NCBI RefSeq assembly: GCF_000956475.1
Contig: NZ_JYJB01000006.1
Span: 62,001 to 126,000 of the forward strand
DNA: 64,000 bases
Reading direction: 5' to 3'
DNA from: Microbacterium hydrocarbonoxydans
GTDB taxonomy: Bacteria; Actinomycetota; Actinomycetes; Actinomycetales; Microbacteriaceae
The notes beneath the pieces were generated by a model. That model had not been told where the DNA came from, did not search any database, and saw only the letters and a list, made by a program, of their open reading frames with translations. The position numbers and the translations under genes were made by a program. Shown piece by piece: positions 17,588-26,078 of the stretch. How positions within the stretch are numbered: the stretch's first letter is position 1; each line of letters begins with the position of its first letter.

Positions 17588-18534
17588 TGGCCATCCCCAC
17601 CGCATCACGCTCCGCCGAACCCACGAGCGACAGCACGCGGGTCATCGTCACCGGCTCCCGTGCCCCGCGCCGCGAGGCCAAGGGGGCAGCTCACGGCGGA
17701 CGCCGCATCGGCTCGCACGTGCTGCTCGTCGTCCTGGCGCTGTACTTCGTCATCCCGATCTGGTGGCTCTTCGTCGCGGCGACCAAGAGCACCGGAGGCC
17801 TCTTCGGAAGCGGCGCCTTCTGGTTCGACGACCCGGGCCAGTTCTTCGTGAACATCGCGGGCCTCTTCGAGCACCAGGGCGGCATCTACTGGCGCTGGCT
17901 GGGCAACTCCTTCCTCTACGCATTCGTATCGGGGATCGGGGCCACCGTGGTCGCGGTGCTGGCCGGCTACGGCTTCGCGAAGTACGCGTTCCGCGGACGC
18001 GGGTTCGTGTTCGGCATGATCCTCGGCTCGGTCATGGTTCCGCTCACCGCCCTCGTGATCCCGCAGTTCATGCTGCTGAGCGAGTACGGCCTCATCAACA
18101 CGGGCTGGGCGGTCATCCTGCCCTCCCTGCTGAACCCGTTCGGCGTCTACCTGATGCGCGTGTACACACAGGACTCTGTTCCGGACGAGCTGCTGGAGGC
18201 CGCGCGCATCGACGGCGCGGGCGAGTGGCGCACGTTCATGACCATCGTGGTGCCGCTGCTGCGCCCCGCGATCGTCACGGTGCTGCTGCTGAGCATCGTC
18301 GGCACCTGGAACAACTTCTTCCTGCCGCTGGCGATGCTCACGAGCCCCGACACGCTGCCCGTCACGGTCGGCCTGAACCGCTGGCTCGCCCTGTCGAACG
18401 CCGGCGCGGGCGGCGAGCAGGTGTGGAACCTGATCACCTCCGGCGCGTTCATCTCGGTGCTGCCGCTGCTCCTGTCGTTCCTGCTGCTGCAGCGCTACTG
18501 GCAGGGCGGGCTCACGCTCGGCAGCGTCAAGTAG
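17587..18534 (+). CDS. Sugar ABC transporter permease, MalG type (importer 2)
   Basis: The 315-residue protein has a 40-residue hydrophilic N-terminus, about six membrane segments and the docking loop LEAARIDGAGEWRTFMTIVVP. It ends in LTLGSVK, an ending close to that of the importer 4 permease (LSAGSVKQ), which also supports a common origin of importers 2 and 4. Confidence 0.9.
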   Translation: MAIPTASRSAEPTSDSTRVIVTGSRAPRREAKGAAHGGRRIGSHVLLVVLALYFVIPIWWLFVAATKSTGGLFGSGAFWFDDPGQFFVNIAGLFEHQGGIYWRWLGNSFLYAFVSGIGATVVAVLAGYGFAKYAFRGRGFVFGMILGSVMVPLTALVIPQFMLLSEYGLINTGWAVILPSLLNPFGVYLMRVYTQDSVPDELLEAARIDGAGEWRTFMTIVVPLLRPAIVTVLLLSIVGTWNNFFLPLAMLTSPDTLPVTVGLNRWLALSNAGAGGEQVWNLITSGAFISVLPLLLSFLLLQRYWQGGLTLGSVK

Positions 18535-18558
18535 CCGCATCCGCCTCCGTACATCCGC

Positions 18559-18586
18559 TCGTCCTGCGCCGTCGCGCGCAGGACGA
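18559..18586 (+). terminator. Hairpin between permease and GH51 gene
   Basis: TCGTCCTGCGC (18559-18569) pairs with GCGCAGGACGA (18576-18586) around a 6-base loop. It lies in the 107-base gap before the arabinofuranosidase gene, which has its own AAGAAGGA ribosome site. It may tune how much of the transcript continues. Confidence 0.6.
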
Positions 18587-18641
18587 CCTGCCCCGACCTC
18601 GCCGCGCTGCGCGCAGCCGGCCCGTTCAAGAAGGAACCCCC

Positions 18642-20141
18642 GTGACCAAGGCACGCATCTCCATCGACCGCGAGGCGGTCGTCGCCCCCATCGACCGGCG
18701 CATCTTCGGCTCGTTCGTCGAGCACCTCGGCCGCTGCGTCTACGACGGCATCTACGAACCCGGCCACCCCACGGCCAACGAGGACGGCTTCCGCCTCGAC
18801 GTGGTCGAGCTCGTGCGCGAGCTCGGCTCGAGCACCATCCGCTACCCCGGCGGCAACTTCGTCTCGGGCTTCCGCTGGGAGGACTCGGTCGGCCCGCGCG
18901 ACCAGCGCCCCGTGCGCCGCGACCTGGCCTGGCACTCGATCGAGACCAACCAGGTCGGCGTCGACGAGTTCGCCCGCTGGCTCAAGCTCACCGGCTCCGA
19001 GCTGATGATGGCGGTCAACCTCGGCACGCGCGGCATCGAGGCGGCCCTCGACCTGCTCGAGTACTGCAACCACCCCTCCGGCACCGCGCTGAGCGACCAG
19101 CGCATCGCGAACGGCACGGTGGAGCCGCACGACATCAAGATGTGGTGCCTCGGCAACGAGATGGACGGCCCCTGGCAGACCGGCTACATGACCGCCGAGG
19201 ACTACGGCAAGATCGCGGCCCGCACGGCGCAGGCCATGAAGGCGGCCGACAAGACCCTCGAGCTCGTCGTGTGCGGCTCGTCGAGCTCGTCGATGCCGAC
19301 CTTCGGCGACTGGGAGCGCACCGTTCTCGAGCAGGCCTACGAGCACGTCGACTTCATCTCCTGCCACGCGTACTACCAGGAGCGCGGCGGTGACCTGGCC
19401 TCGTACCTGGCCTCGTCGCTCGACATGCAGTACTTCATCGAGACCGTCGTCGCCACGGCCGACCACGTCGGCAACAAGCTCAAGTCGTCGAAGAAGATCA
19501 AGCTCTCCTTCGACGAGTGGAACATCTGGTACCTCGACGAGCACCGCGAGTCGGAAGAGGTCAACGACGAGTGGCGCATCGCTCCTCGCCAGCTCGAGGA
19601 CGTCTATTCCGTGGCGGATGCGGTCGTGCTGGGCAACCTGCTGATCACGCTGCTGAAGAACCACGACCGGGTCGCCTCGGCATCCCTCGCCCAGCTCGTC
19701 AATGTGATCGCCCCGATCATGACCGAGCCGGGCGGCGACGCCTGGCGCCAGACCACGTTCTTCCCGTTCTCGGTGACTTCGCGTCTGGCCAAGGGCGAGA
19801 TCGTCAAGCCGCGCATCGACGTGGGCACCTACGAAACGGCCGTGTACGGTGCGGCGCCGCTCGTGGACTCCGTCGTGACGACTGACGGCTCGAACTCGGC
19901 GGTGTTCCTCGTGAACCGCAGCCAGACCGAGTCGATCGAGGTGCAGATCGCGGTGTCCGAACTCGGCGCGACCTCGATCGACGAAGCCGTCACCGTGTGG
20001 GACGACGACGTGTATGCGAAGAACACGCTCGCCGACCAGAACCGCGTCGGGCTCAAGCAGCTCGAGGGCGCGGCGCTCGCCGACGGCGTCGTCACGGTCA
20101 CCCTTCCGCCCGTCTCGTGGTCGGCGCTCGCGCTCTCGTGA
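18642..20141 (+). CDS. Alpha-L-arabinofuranosidase, GH51 (copy 1), cytoplasmic
   Basis: The 499-residue protein is full length for GH51. It begins at a GTG preceded by AAGAAGGA. The candidate acid/base is Glu173 in WCLGNEMDGPW and the candidate nucleophile Glu292 in SFDEWNIWY. IFGSFVEHLGRCVYDGIYEPG and RYPGGNFVSG are strong family marks. There is no signal peptide, so it acts on arabino-oligosaccharides inside the cell, releasing L-arabinose from alpha-1,2/1,3/1,5 links. It is followed, with the start overlapping its last codon, by the GH43 lipoprotein gene. A second GH51 gene at 21237 shares both catalytic positions. Confidence 0.95.
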   Translation: MTKARISIDREAVVAPIDRRIFGSFVEHLGRCVYDGIYEPGHPTANEDGFRLDVVELVRELGSSTIRYPGGNFVSGFRWEDSVGPRDQRPVRRDLAWHSIETNQVGVDEFARWLKLTGSELMMAVNLGTRGIEAALDLLEYCNHPSGTALSDQRIANGTVEPHDIKMWCLGNEMDGPWQTGYMTAEDYGKIAARTAQAMKAADKTLELVVCGSSSSSMPTFGDWERTVLEQAYEHVDFISCHAYYQERGGDLASYLASSLDMQYFIETVVATADHVGNKLKSSKKIKLSFDEWNIWYLDEHRESEEVNDEWRIAPRQLEDVYSVADAVVLGNLLITLLKNHDRVASASLAQLVNVIAPIMTEPGGDAWRQTTFFPFSVTSRLAKGEIVKPRIDVGTYETAVYGAAPLVDSVVTTDGSNSAVFLVNRSQTESIEVQIAVSELGATSIDEAVTVWDDDVYAKNTLADQNRVGLKQLEGAALADGVVTVTLPPVSWSALALS

Positions 20142-21115
20142 TCTCCCGCCGCTCACGCCCGGCTGCCGCCGCCGCTGCGCTCGTCGCAGTGGCGGCGGTG
20201 CTGGTCGGATGCTCGGGCGCACCATCCCTGTCCGGTGACGTGTTCGTGCACGACCCGGCATACGTGCACACCGATCACGGCGACTTCGTGTACTCGACCG
20301 GCAACGGCCAGGTCGGCGACGGCAACGTCCAGATCCGCCGCTCCGATGACGGTGCGAGCTGGGAGCACGTCGGCGAGGTCTGGAAGACGAAGCCCGAGTG
20401 GCTGTCGGATGCCGTGCCCGGCGTCGACAACCTCTGGGCGCCCGAGCTCTACGAGCACGACGGCACCTGGTACATGTACTACGCGGCATCCACCTTCGGC
20501 AGCAACCGCTCGGTGATCGCCCTCGCGACCAACTCGACGCTCGACCCTGCGGACCCCGACTACGAGTGGGTCGACCGGGGCGAGGTGATCGGCTCGGAGG
20601 GCACGGATTTCAACGCGATCGACGCCGGCATCGTCGAGGACGCGCAGGGCGTGCCGTGGATGTCGTTCGGCTCATTCTGGTCGGGCATCCGCATGGTCGA
20701 GCTGGAGTGGCCGAGCGGCCTGCGCGCCGACGACGCAGAGCCGCTGCGGCTGGCCGACCGGGGGACTGCCGAGAACGCCATCGAGGCGCCCTACATCGTC
20801 GCGCACGACGGATGGTTCTACCTGTTCGCCTCACGCGGCTTCTGCTGCCGGGGCGTCGACAGTACCTACGAGATCATCGTCGGGCGGTCGCGCGACGTGA
20901 CGGGTCCCTATCTCGACCGCGACGGCGTCTCGCTGCTCGAGGACGGCGGTACGGTGGTGCTCGGATCGGAGGGGTCGCGCATCGGACCCGGCGGCCAGTC
21001 GGTCTCGAACGGGACGCTGGCGTTCCACTTCTACGACGCGGATGCTGCGGGCATCCCGACTCTCGGCCTGCGGCCGATCACCTGGCGCGACGGCTGGCCG
21101 ACCGTCGCTCGTTGA
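20138..21115 (+). CDS. GH43 lipoprotein, probable endo-alpha-1,5-L-arabinanase or arabinosidase
   Basis: The 325-residue product starts at a GTG overlapping the GH51 stop and has a lipoprotein signal peptide ending LVGC (Cys25). The single five-bladed GH43 domain shows the three expected carboxylates: Asp39 (HDPAYVH), Asp162 (FNAIDAG) and Glu216 (ENAIEAPYI). The NLWAPELYEHDGTWYMYYAASTFG segment is typical of endo-arabinanases. It would be tethered to the outer face of the membrane and cut arabinan into pieces for importer 2. It carries no extra binding module and lacks the shared C-terminal module of the large secreted enzymes. Confidence 0.85.
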   Translation: MISRRSRPAAAAAALVAVAAVLVGCSGAPSLSGDVFVHDPAYVHTDHGDFVYSTGNGQVGDGNVQIRRSDDGASWEHVGEVWKTKPEWLSDAVPGVDNLWAPELYEHDGTWYMYYAASTFGSNRSVIALATNSTLDPADPDYEWVDRGEVIGSEGTDFNAIDAGIVEDAQGVPWMSFGSFWSGIRMVELEWPSGLRADDAEPLRLADRGTAENAIEAPYIVAHDGWFYLFASRGFCCRGVDSTYEIIVGRSRDVTGPYLDRDGVSLLEDGGTVVLGSEGSRIGPGGQSVSNGTLAFHFYDADAAGIPTLGLRPITWRDGWPTVAR

Positions 21116-21210
21116 CCCTTCTGGCGGGTCGCTGACCCTTCTGGTGGGTCGCTGAGCCTGTCGAAGCGCCCGGGCCCTGGGCCCTTCGACAAGCTCAGGG
21201 ACCCAGGGCC
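21113..21210. repeat. Short direct repeats followed by a palindromic interspersed repeat
   Basis: TGACCCTTCTGGCGGGTCGC is repeated in tandem with one change, then begins a third time. Next comes an imperfect 16-base inverted repeat, GCTGAGCCTGTCGAAG (21151-21166) and CTTCGACAAGCTCAGG (21184-21199). The TGAGCnTGTCGAAG word is a familiar REP-like sequence of high-GC actinobacteria. It lies between two convergent operons and probably also serves as a two-way terminator. Confidence 0.75.
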
Positions 21211-21236
21211 TGGAAGCGACTGCAGACGGACGCGCG

Positions 21237-22760
21237 TCAGGCGAGTTCGATCACCGACCAGCTCAGCGCAGGAAGGGTCGCGCGCACGGATCCGTCGACG
21301 ACCTCGGCGGCCGACAGCGGCACCATGTGCACGGCATCCGGAGTGGTCTCGAGGTTCGAGGTGAACCGGTCGCCGCCTTCGGGGATCGTGAGCGTCTCGG
21401 CCCCGACGACGCGCAATCCGTCGAAGCCGCGCAGGTCGACCGTGAGGTCGTTCGCCGACTCGAGCGAGCGGTTCGCGACGAACAGCACCACGCGGCCTGT
21501 CTCCTCATCGAAGGTCGCGGCCGCGTCGACCGAATCGACGTCGCCGTACTGCTTCGTGGCGATCTGCGACGCCGACACGGCGAGCTGCAGGACGCGCCCG
21601 CGCGCGAGACGCGCCATCCGCTCGAACGGCCAGAAGCTCGTCTGTCGCCAGGCCGCGCCGCCCTGCTCGGAGCGGATCGGGGCGATCACGTTGACAAGCT
21701 GCGCCTGATTCGCGATGTGCACGCGGTCGCCGTGGCGCAGCAGGCTGTTGAGGAACGTGCCCACGACGACGGCATCCGTCACGTTGTAGGTGTCTTCGAT
21801 CAGGCGCGGATGCTCGCGCCATCCGGCCGCGGCGATCGCCGCCTCCTCCTCGTTGTTGTACCGGTCGAAGTCCCACACGTTCCACTCGTCGAACGAGATG
21901 TTGACCTGCTTGGTGTGCTTGCCCGCGGCCTTGACGGCGTCGATCGTGGCGATCACGCCGTCGATGAACGCGTCCATCTCGACGGCCTCGGCGAGGAACG
22001 ACTCGGCGTCGCCGTCGAGCTCGCGGTAGTACGCATGCATCGAGATGTAGTCGACCTCGTCGTAGGCGTGCGTGAGAACCGTGTGCTCCCACGTGCCGAA
22101 GGTGGGCATGCCGCGGTTCGACGATCCGACCGCCACGAGCTCGATCGAGTCGTCGACGAGCTTCATCGCCTTCGCGGTCTCCTGCGCGAGCCGGCCGTAC
22201 TCGGCGGCCGTCTTGTGGCCGATCTGCCACGGTCCGTCGAGTTCGTTGCCGAGGCACCAGAGCTTGATGCCGAACGGGTCCTCCGCGCCGTTGCGTCGCC
22301 GCATGTCCGACCAGTAGGTGCCGCCGGGGTGGTTCGAGTACTCGACGAGCGCGCGAGCCTCCTCGACTCCACGGGTGCCGAGGTTGATCGCCTCCATGAT
22401 CTCGACGTCGGCCTCGCGGGCCCAGTCGACGAACTCGTGCAGGCCGAAGGCATTGGTCTCGATCGTGTGCCACGCGCCGTCGATGCGACGCGGGCGATCG
22501 CCGACGGGGCCGACGCCGTCCTCCCACCGGTACCCCGAGACGAAGTTCCCGCCCGGGTACCGGATGACGGTCGGACCCATCTCGCGCACCAGTTCGAGCA
22601 CGTCGCGCCGGAATCCGCGCTCATCGGCCTGCGGATGCCCCGGCTCGTAGATGCCGGTGTAGACGCAGCGGCCCATGTGCTCGACGAACGACCCGAAGAG
22701 TCTTCGGGGGACGTCGGCGATCGTGAAGTCGCGGTCTATCGTGATGCGGGCGTCAGCCAT
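21237..22760 (-). CDS. Alpha-L-arabinofuranosidase, GH51 (copy 2), cytoplasmic
   Basis: The 507-residue protein starts at 22760 (MADARITIDRDFTIADVPRR). Glu173 in WCLGNELDGPW and Glu292 in SFDEWNVWDFD match the acid/base and nucleophile of copy 1 at identical positions. It has no signal peptide. It is the last gene of the minus-strand operon binding protein, permease, permease, GH51. Having two GH51 enzymes each tied to its own importer suggests they differ in linkage or chain-length preference; the loop before the nucleophile is a place where they differ (KSSKKIKLS against HTKQVNIS). Confidence 0.95.
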   Translation of the reverse strand: MADARITIDRDFTIADVPRRLFGSFVEHMGRCVYTGIYEPGHPQADERGFRRDVLELVREMGPTVIRYPGGNFVSGYRWEDGVGPVGDRPRRIDGAWHTIETNAFGLHEFVDWAREADVEIMEAINLGTRGVEEARALVEYSNHPGGTYWSDMRRRNGAEDPFGIKLWCLGNELDGPWQIGHKTAAEYGRLAQETAKAMKLVDDSIELVAVGSSNRGMPTFGTWEHTVLTHAYDEVDYISMHAYYRELDGDAESFLAEAVEMDAFIDGVIATIDAVKAAGKHTKQVNISFDEWNVWDFDRYNNEEEAAIAAAGWREHPRLIEDTYNVTDAVVVGTFLNSLLRHGDRVHIANQAQLVNVIAPIRSEQGGAAWRQTSFWPFERMARLARGRVLQLAVSASQIATKQYGDVDSVDAAATFDEETGRVVLFVANRSLESANDLTVDLRGFDGLRVVGAETLTIPEGGDRFTSNLETTPDAVHMVPLSAAEVVDGSVRATLPALSWSVIELA

Positions 22761-22786
22761 GGTTCTCCTGTTGTGGGGTGGGGTGG

Positions 22787-23692
22787 TCACTGACCGCCGA
22801 AGCCGCTGGTCGCGACGCCCTTGACGATCTGCTTCTGGAAGATGAGGAAGATGACGATGAGGGGGAGGGCCGCGAGCACCGCCTGCGCCATGACCTGCGC
22901 GTACTGCACGCCGTAGGCGCTGATGACGGTCTGCAGTCCGACCGGCAGCGTCATCAGCTGCGTGTCGTTGATCACGAGGAACGGCCAGAGGAAGTTGTTC
23001 CACGCGGCGATGAACACGAAGATCGCGACGGATGCCAGGATCGGCCGCGACAGCGGCAGCACCACCGACCAGAAGATGCGCAGGCGGCTGGCGCCGTCGA
23101 CGCGGGCCGCGTCTTCGAGTTCGATCGGGATCGCGTCGAAGAACCGCTTCAGGATGAACACCATCGCGGGTGCCACCACCTGCGGCAGGATCAGGCCCCA
23201 GTAGGTGTCGATCATGTTGAAGGCGAGCATCTGGTAGAACAGCGGGATGATCAGCACCTGCGGGGGCACCACGATCGCGGCGATGATCACGACGAACAGC
23301 CACTTGCGCCCGGCGAAGTCCAGCCGGGAGAACGCGTAGGCCGCGAGCGCCGAGATCGTCAGGGTGATGAAGGTCACCGCTGCGGCGGTCCACAGGCTGT
23401 TGAACGCCCAGGTGTAGACGTTGCCCTGCGAGAGGATCGCCGCGAACGCGTCGACGGTGGGACCGGAGGCGCCGATCCAGGAGGGATCGCCGGATGCGGC
23501 ATCCGGCTCGGTCTTGAAGGCGGTCGCGACCGCCCAGAGGAACGGCAGCAGCCACCCGATGGCGAGCAGCAGCAGCACGGCGAACGCGACCACGCGCAGG
23601 GGGCCGAACGGCTTCTGGCCGGGGAGGTGCGAGCGGCGCCGGGGCGTGGCGGTGACGACCGCCTCGGTCGGGGTGAGGGTCGCGGTGGACAT
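22787..23692 (-). CDS. Sugar ABC transporter permease, MalG type (importer 3)
   Basis: The 301-residue protein has about six membrane segments and the docking loop LEDAARVDGASRLRIFWSVVLP. Its start overlaps the stop of the upstream permease in ATGA, and its stop is 26 bases from the GH51 start. The N-terminus MSTATLTPTEAVVTATPRRR is hydrophilic and cytoplasmic. Confidence 0.9.
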   Translation of the reverse strand: MSTATLTPTEAVVTATPRRRSHLPGQKPFGPLRVVAFAVLLLLAIGWLLPFLWAVATAFKTEPDAASGDPSWIGASGPTVDAFAAILSQGNVYTWAFNSLWTAAAVTFITLTISALAAYAFSRLDFAGRKWLFVVIIAAIVVPPQVLIIPLFYQMLAFNMIDTYWGLILPQVVAPAMVFILKRFFDAIPIELEDAARVDGASRLRIFWSVVLPLSRPILASVAIFVFIAAWNNFLWPFLVINDTQLMTLPVGLQTVISAYGVQYAQVMAQAVLAALPLIVIFLIFQKQIVKGVATSGFGGQ

Positions 23693-24642
23693 CACAGCTG
23701 CTCCTTCCGGCGGCGCGTGACCAGAGCCTGCGCGACACCCACGATGACGATGAGGGCGAAGAACACGTACGAGATGGCGGCCGAGTAGCCGAACCGGTAA
23801 CTGACGAATCCGGCTTCGTAGATGTACTGCACGATCGAGCGGGTGGTGTCGCTCGCGACGCCGCCGAGCATCTGGTACGCCTGATCGAACAGCTTCAGGG
23901 AGGCGAGGATCTGCAGCAGCAGGATCAGCACGGTCGCGGGTCCCAGCTGGGGGAGTGTGATCGACCAGAACTGGCGCCAGGCGCCCGCGCCGTCGAGGGA
24001 TGCCGCCTCGTACTGCTGCGGCGGGATGTTCTGCATCGCCGCCAGATAGAGCAGGAAGTTGAAGCCGACTGTCCACCACACCGTGGCGATCACGATCGAC
24101 AGCATGTTGGTCTCGGGGTTCTGCAGCCAGGCGAGCGGCTCGAGTCCGAACGCCTTCAGGATGTTGTTGGCCGCGCCGATCTGCGGGTTGAAGATCCACA
24201 CCCAGATCTGCGAGATCACGGTCGAGGCGAGCAGGTACGGCATGAAGAACGACAGCCGCCACAGCCACTGACCGGGCAGACCGCGGTCGACGAGGGCGGC
24301 CATCAGCAGGGCGATCACGACGAGCGGCACGGTGGAGAGCAGCGTGAACCAGATCGTGTTCCACAGCGATCGCCACATCACCGGGTCGCTCAGGGCCTCG
24401 GCGTAGTTCGCGAAGCCGACGAATCCGCCGCCGGCGCCGGTGAGGGAGGCGTCGGTGAAGCTGAGGACGATGCCGTGGATGATCGGCCAGACGAGGAAGA
24501 GCGCGAAGGCGATCAGGAACGGGGCGAGGAACGCCCAGCTGACGAGCTGCTCGCGGCGACGGGAGCCGGCGCGACGCGCGGGTGCGGCCGTGCGGGTGCC
24601 CGTCACGATCGTGCGGGTGGAGTCGGTGGCTGCGGTCATCAT
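23692..24642 (-). CDS. Sugar ABC transporter permease, MalF type (importer 3)
   Basis: The 316-residue protein (or 315 from the second of two adjacent ATGs) has about six membrane segments and a docking loop in altered form, YEAASLDGAGAWRQFWSITLP. Its start overlaps the binding-protein stop by four bases. The positive RTAAPARRAGSRRREQ before the first membrane segment places the N-terminus inside. Confidence 0.9.
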   Translation of the reverse strand: MMTAATDSTRTIVTGTRTAAPARRAGSRRREQLVSWAFLAPFLIAFALFLVWPIIHGIVLSFTDASLTGAGGGFVGFANYAEALSDPVMWRSLWNTIWFTLLSTVPLVVIALLMAALVDRGLPGQWLWRLSFFMPYLLASTVISQIWVWIFNPQIGAANNILKAFGLEPLAWLQNPETNMLSIVIATVWWTVGFNFLLYLAAMQNIPPQQYEAASLDGAGAWRQFWSITLPQLGPATVLILLLQILASLKLFDQAYQMLGGVASDTTRSIVQYIYEAGFVSYRFGYSAAISYVFFALIVIVGVAQALVTRRRKEQL

Positions 24643-25976
24643 GAGCCGAACGTCCCTTCAGGATCGGCGGGGTTCGGTTGCGCGAGCATCGTGTTGACGC
24701 GTTCCTCGAAGCGATCGATCGCGGCGACGGGATCGTCCCCCTTCAGCAGCACGTTCTGCACGGCGGCGCCGAACTCGCCCTGGAAGTTCGACCCGGAGCC
24801 GGTGAACCACGCGGTCGGGTCGTAGACGACGTGCTTCGCCGCCTCGGCGTAGTGCGCCTGGGGGAGGAGGTCGGCGTAGTCCGGCGACTCGGTGACGGGA
24901 AGGAAGGCGGGGATGTGGCCCGCTTCGGCCCACCCGAACGAGCCCTTGAGCATGTCAGCGACGAACTGGTACGTCAGGTCTCGCTTCACCGGATCGGCGT
25001 GCGTCTGGTGCGGCAGCACGAAGGAGTGGGAGTCGGCGTACACGGCCGGGGTGCCGTACAGGGTCGGGATCATGGTCGCGTCGAACGGCAGCTTCGCGTT
25101 CTGCATGGTGCGCAGCTCCCACACCCCGGTGAACAGCATCCCGCTCTTACCCGTCGAGAACTCGGCGACCGCCGTGCCGTAGTCGGCCTGCGCCGCCGCG
25201 ATCTCGCCGTCGAGGAGCGTGCGCATGAACGACAGCGACTCGACCGCGACGTCCTTGTCCATCACGGCCTTCCCGCCGGCGGGCAGCTCGATGGGCGAGC
25301 CGTGCTGCGAGTACAGCGTGTAGAACAGTCGCCACATCTGCGCACCGTCGCCCAGGTAGCCGTACGACAGCGCGTGCCCGCTCGCCTGACCGCCGATCGC
25401 GCGGAGCTGCTCGAGGAACTCCTCGGGCGAGGTCGTCTGCTGCAAGGCGCCGTCGGAGTCGAGCACGCCGGCGGCATCGCAGATGTCGGTGTTGAACATC
25501 GCCACGAACGGGTGTGCGTCGAGGGCGACGCTGAACATCTGCTCTCCGACGAACCCCTTCTCCCAGATCGGCTTCGGGAAGGTCGAGTCGTCGACGCCGA
25601 GATCGGCGAGCCTGTCGAGATCCCACGGGTCGAGGAGCCCGCCAGGAGCCCAGCCCACGGTGCGGGTGGCGTGCATGATCGCGACATCGGGGGCGCGCCC
25701 GCCCGCGCCGGCCATCGCGAGCTTCGTGTAGTACGGCGTGCCCCAGGCGAGGACCGTGGGGCGGATGCGGAAGGCGTTCTGCGCGTCGTTGACCTTCTGC
25801 AGCAGCTGCGACATCGTCACGCCGTCGCCGCCGGAGAGCAGGTGCCAGAACTGGAGGGTCTGCGGCCCGGTGCCTGGTGTGGAGCCGGGGGCGCAGCCCG
25901 CGAGCAGCGCCGCGGCCGCGGTGAGCGAGGCAGCGGTGAGGAACTGCCTTCGCGAGAGATCGAGCGGGGGTGTCAT
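24639..25976 (-). CDS. Substrate-binding lipoprotein with Tat-type signal (importer 3)
   Basis: The 445-residue protein begins at 25976, where AAGGAG lies seven bases upstream; the frame is open further but the operator lies in that extension. The signal peptide has a twin-arginine core, SRRQFL (residues 8-13), and a lipobox LAGC (Cys28), so it may be exported folded by the Tat route and then lipidated. The other three binding proteins have ordinary Sec-type signals. The mature chain has a family-1 fold (LQFWHLLSGGDGVTMSQLLQKVN). It leads the importer 3 / GH51 operon. Confidence 0.9.
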   Translation of the reverse strand: MTPPLDLSRRQFLTAASLTAAAALLAGCAPGSTPGTGPQTLQFWHLLSGGDGVTMSQLLQKVNDAQNAFRIRPTVLAWGTPYYTKLAMAGAGGRAPDVAIMHATRTVGWAPGGLLDPWDLDRLADLGVDDSTFPKPIWEKGFVGEQMFSVALDAHPFVAMFNTDICDAAGVLDSDGALQQTTSPEEFLEQLRAIGGQASGHALSYGYLGDGAQMWRLFYTLYSQHGSPIELPAGGKAVMDKDVAVESLSFMRTLLDGEIAAAQADYGTAVAEFSTGKSGMLFTGVWELRTMQNAKLPFDATMIPTLYGTPAVYADSHSFVLPHQTHADPVKRDLTYQFVADMLKGSFGWAEAGHIPAFLPVTESPDYADLLPQAHYAEAAKHVVYDPTAWFTGSGSNFQGEFGAAVQNVLLKGDDPVAAIDRFEERVNTMLAQPNPADPEGTFGS

Positions 25977-26014
25977 CGGGTCACTCCTTTGTGACTGCGT
26001 CAGGGGCGCACCCA

Positions 26015-26042
26015 TCATTACATCGTGGTAATCCTGACGCAA
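26015..26042 (-). promoter_or_regulatory. Promoter and LacI operator of the importer 3 operon
   Basis: Read on the minus strand, TTGCGT (26042-26037), a 16-base spacer and TAATGA (26020-26015) form a promoter. The operator ATTACCACGATGTAAT (26032-26017) lies in the spacer and overlaps the -10. A matching word, TTACAACGATGCA, lies at 27165-27177 beyond the linked regulator gene. Confidence 0.65.
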
Positions 26043-26078
26043 GACCGAGATCCGGTCCCCTCGCGACCGAGCGCGGGC

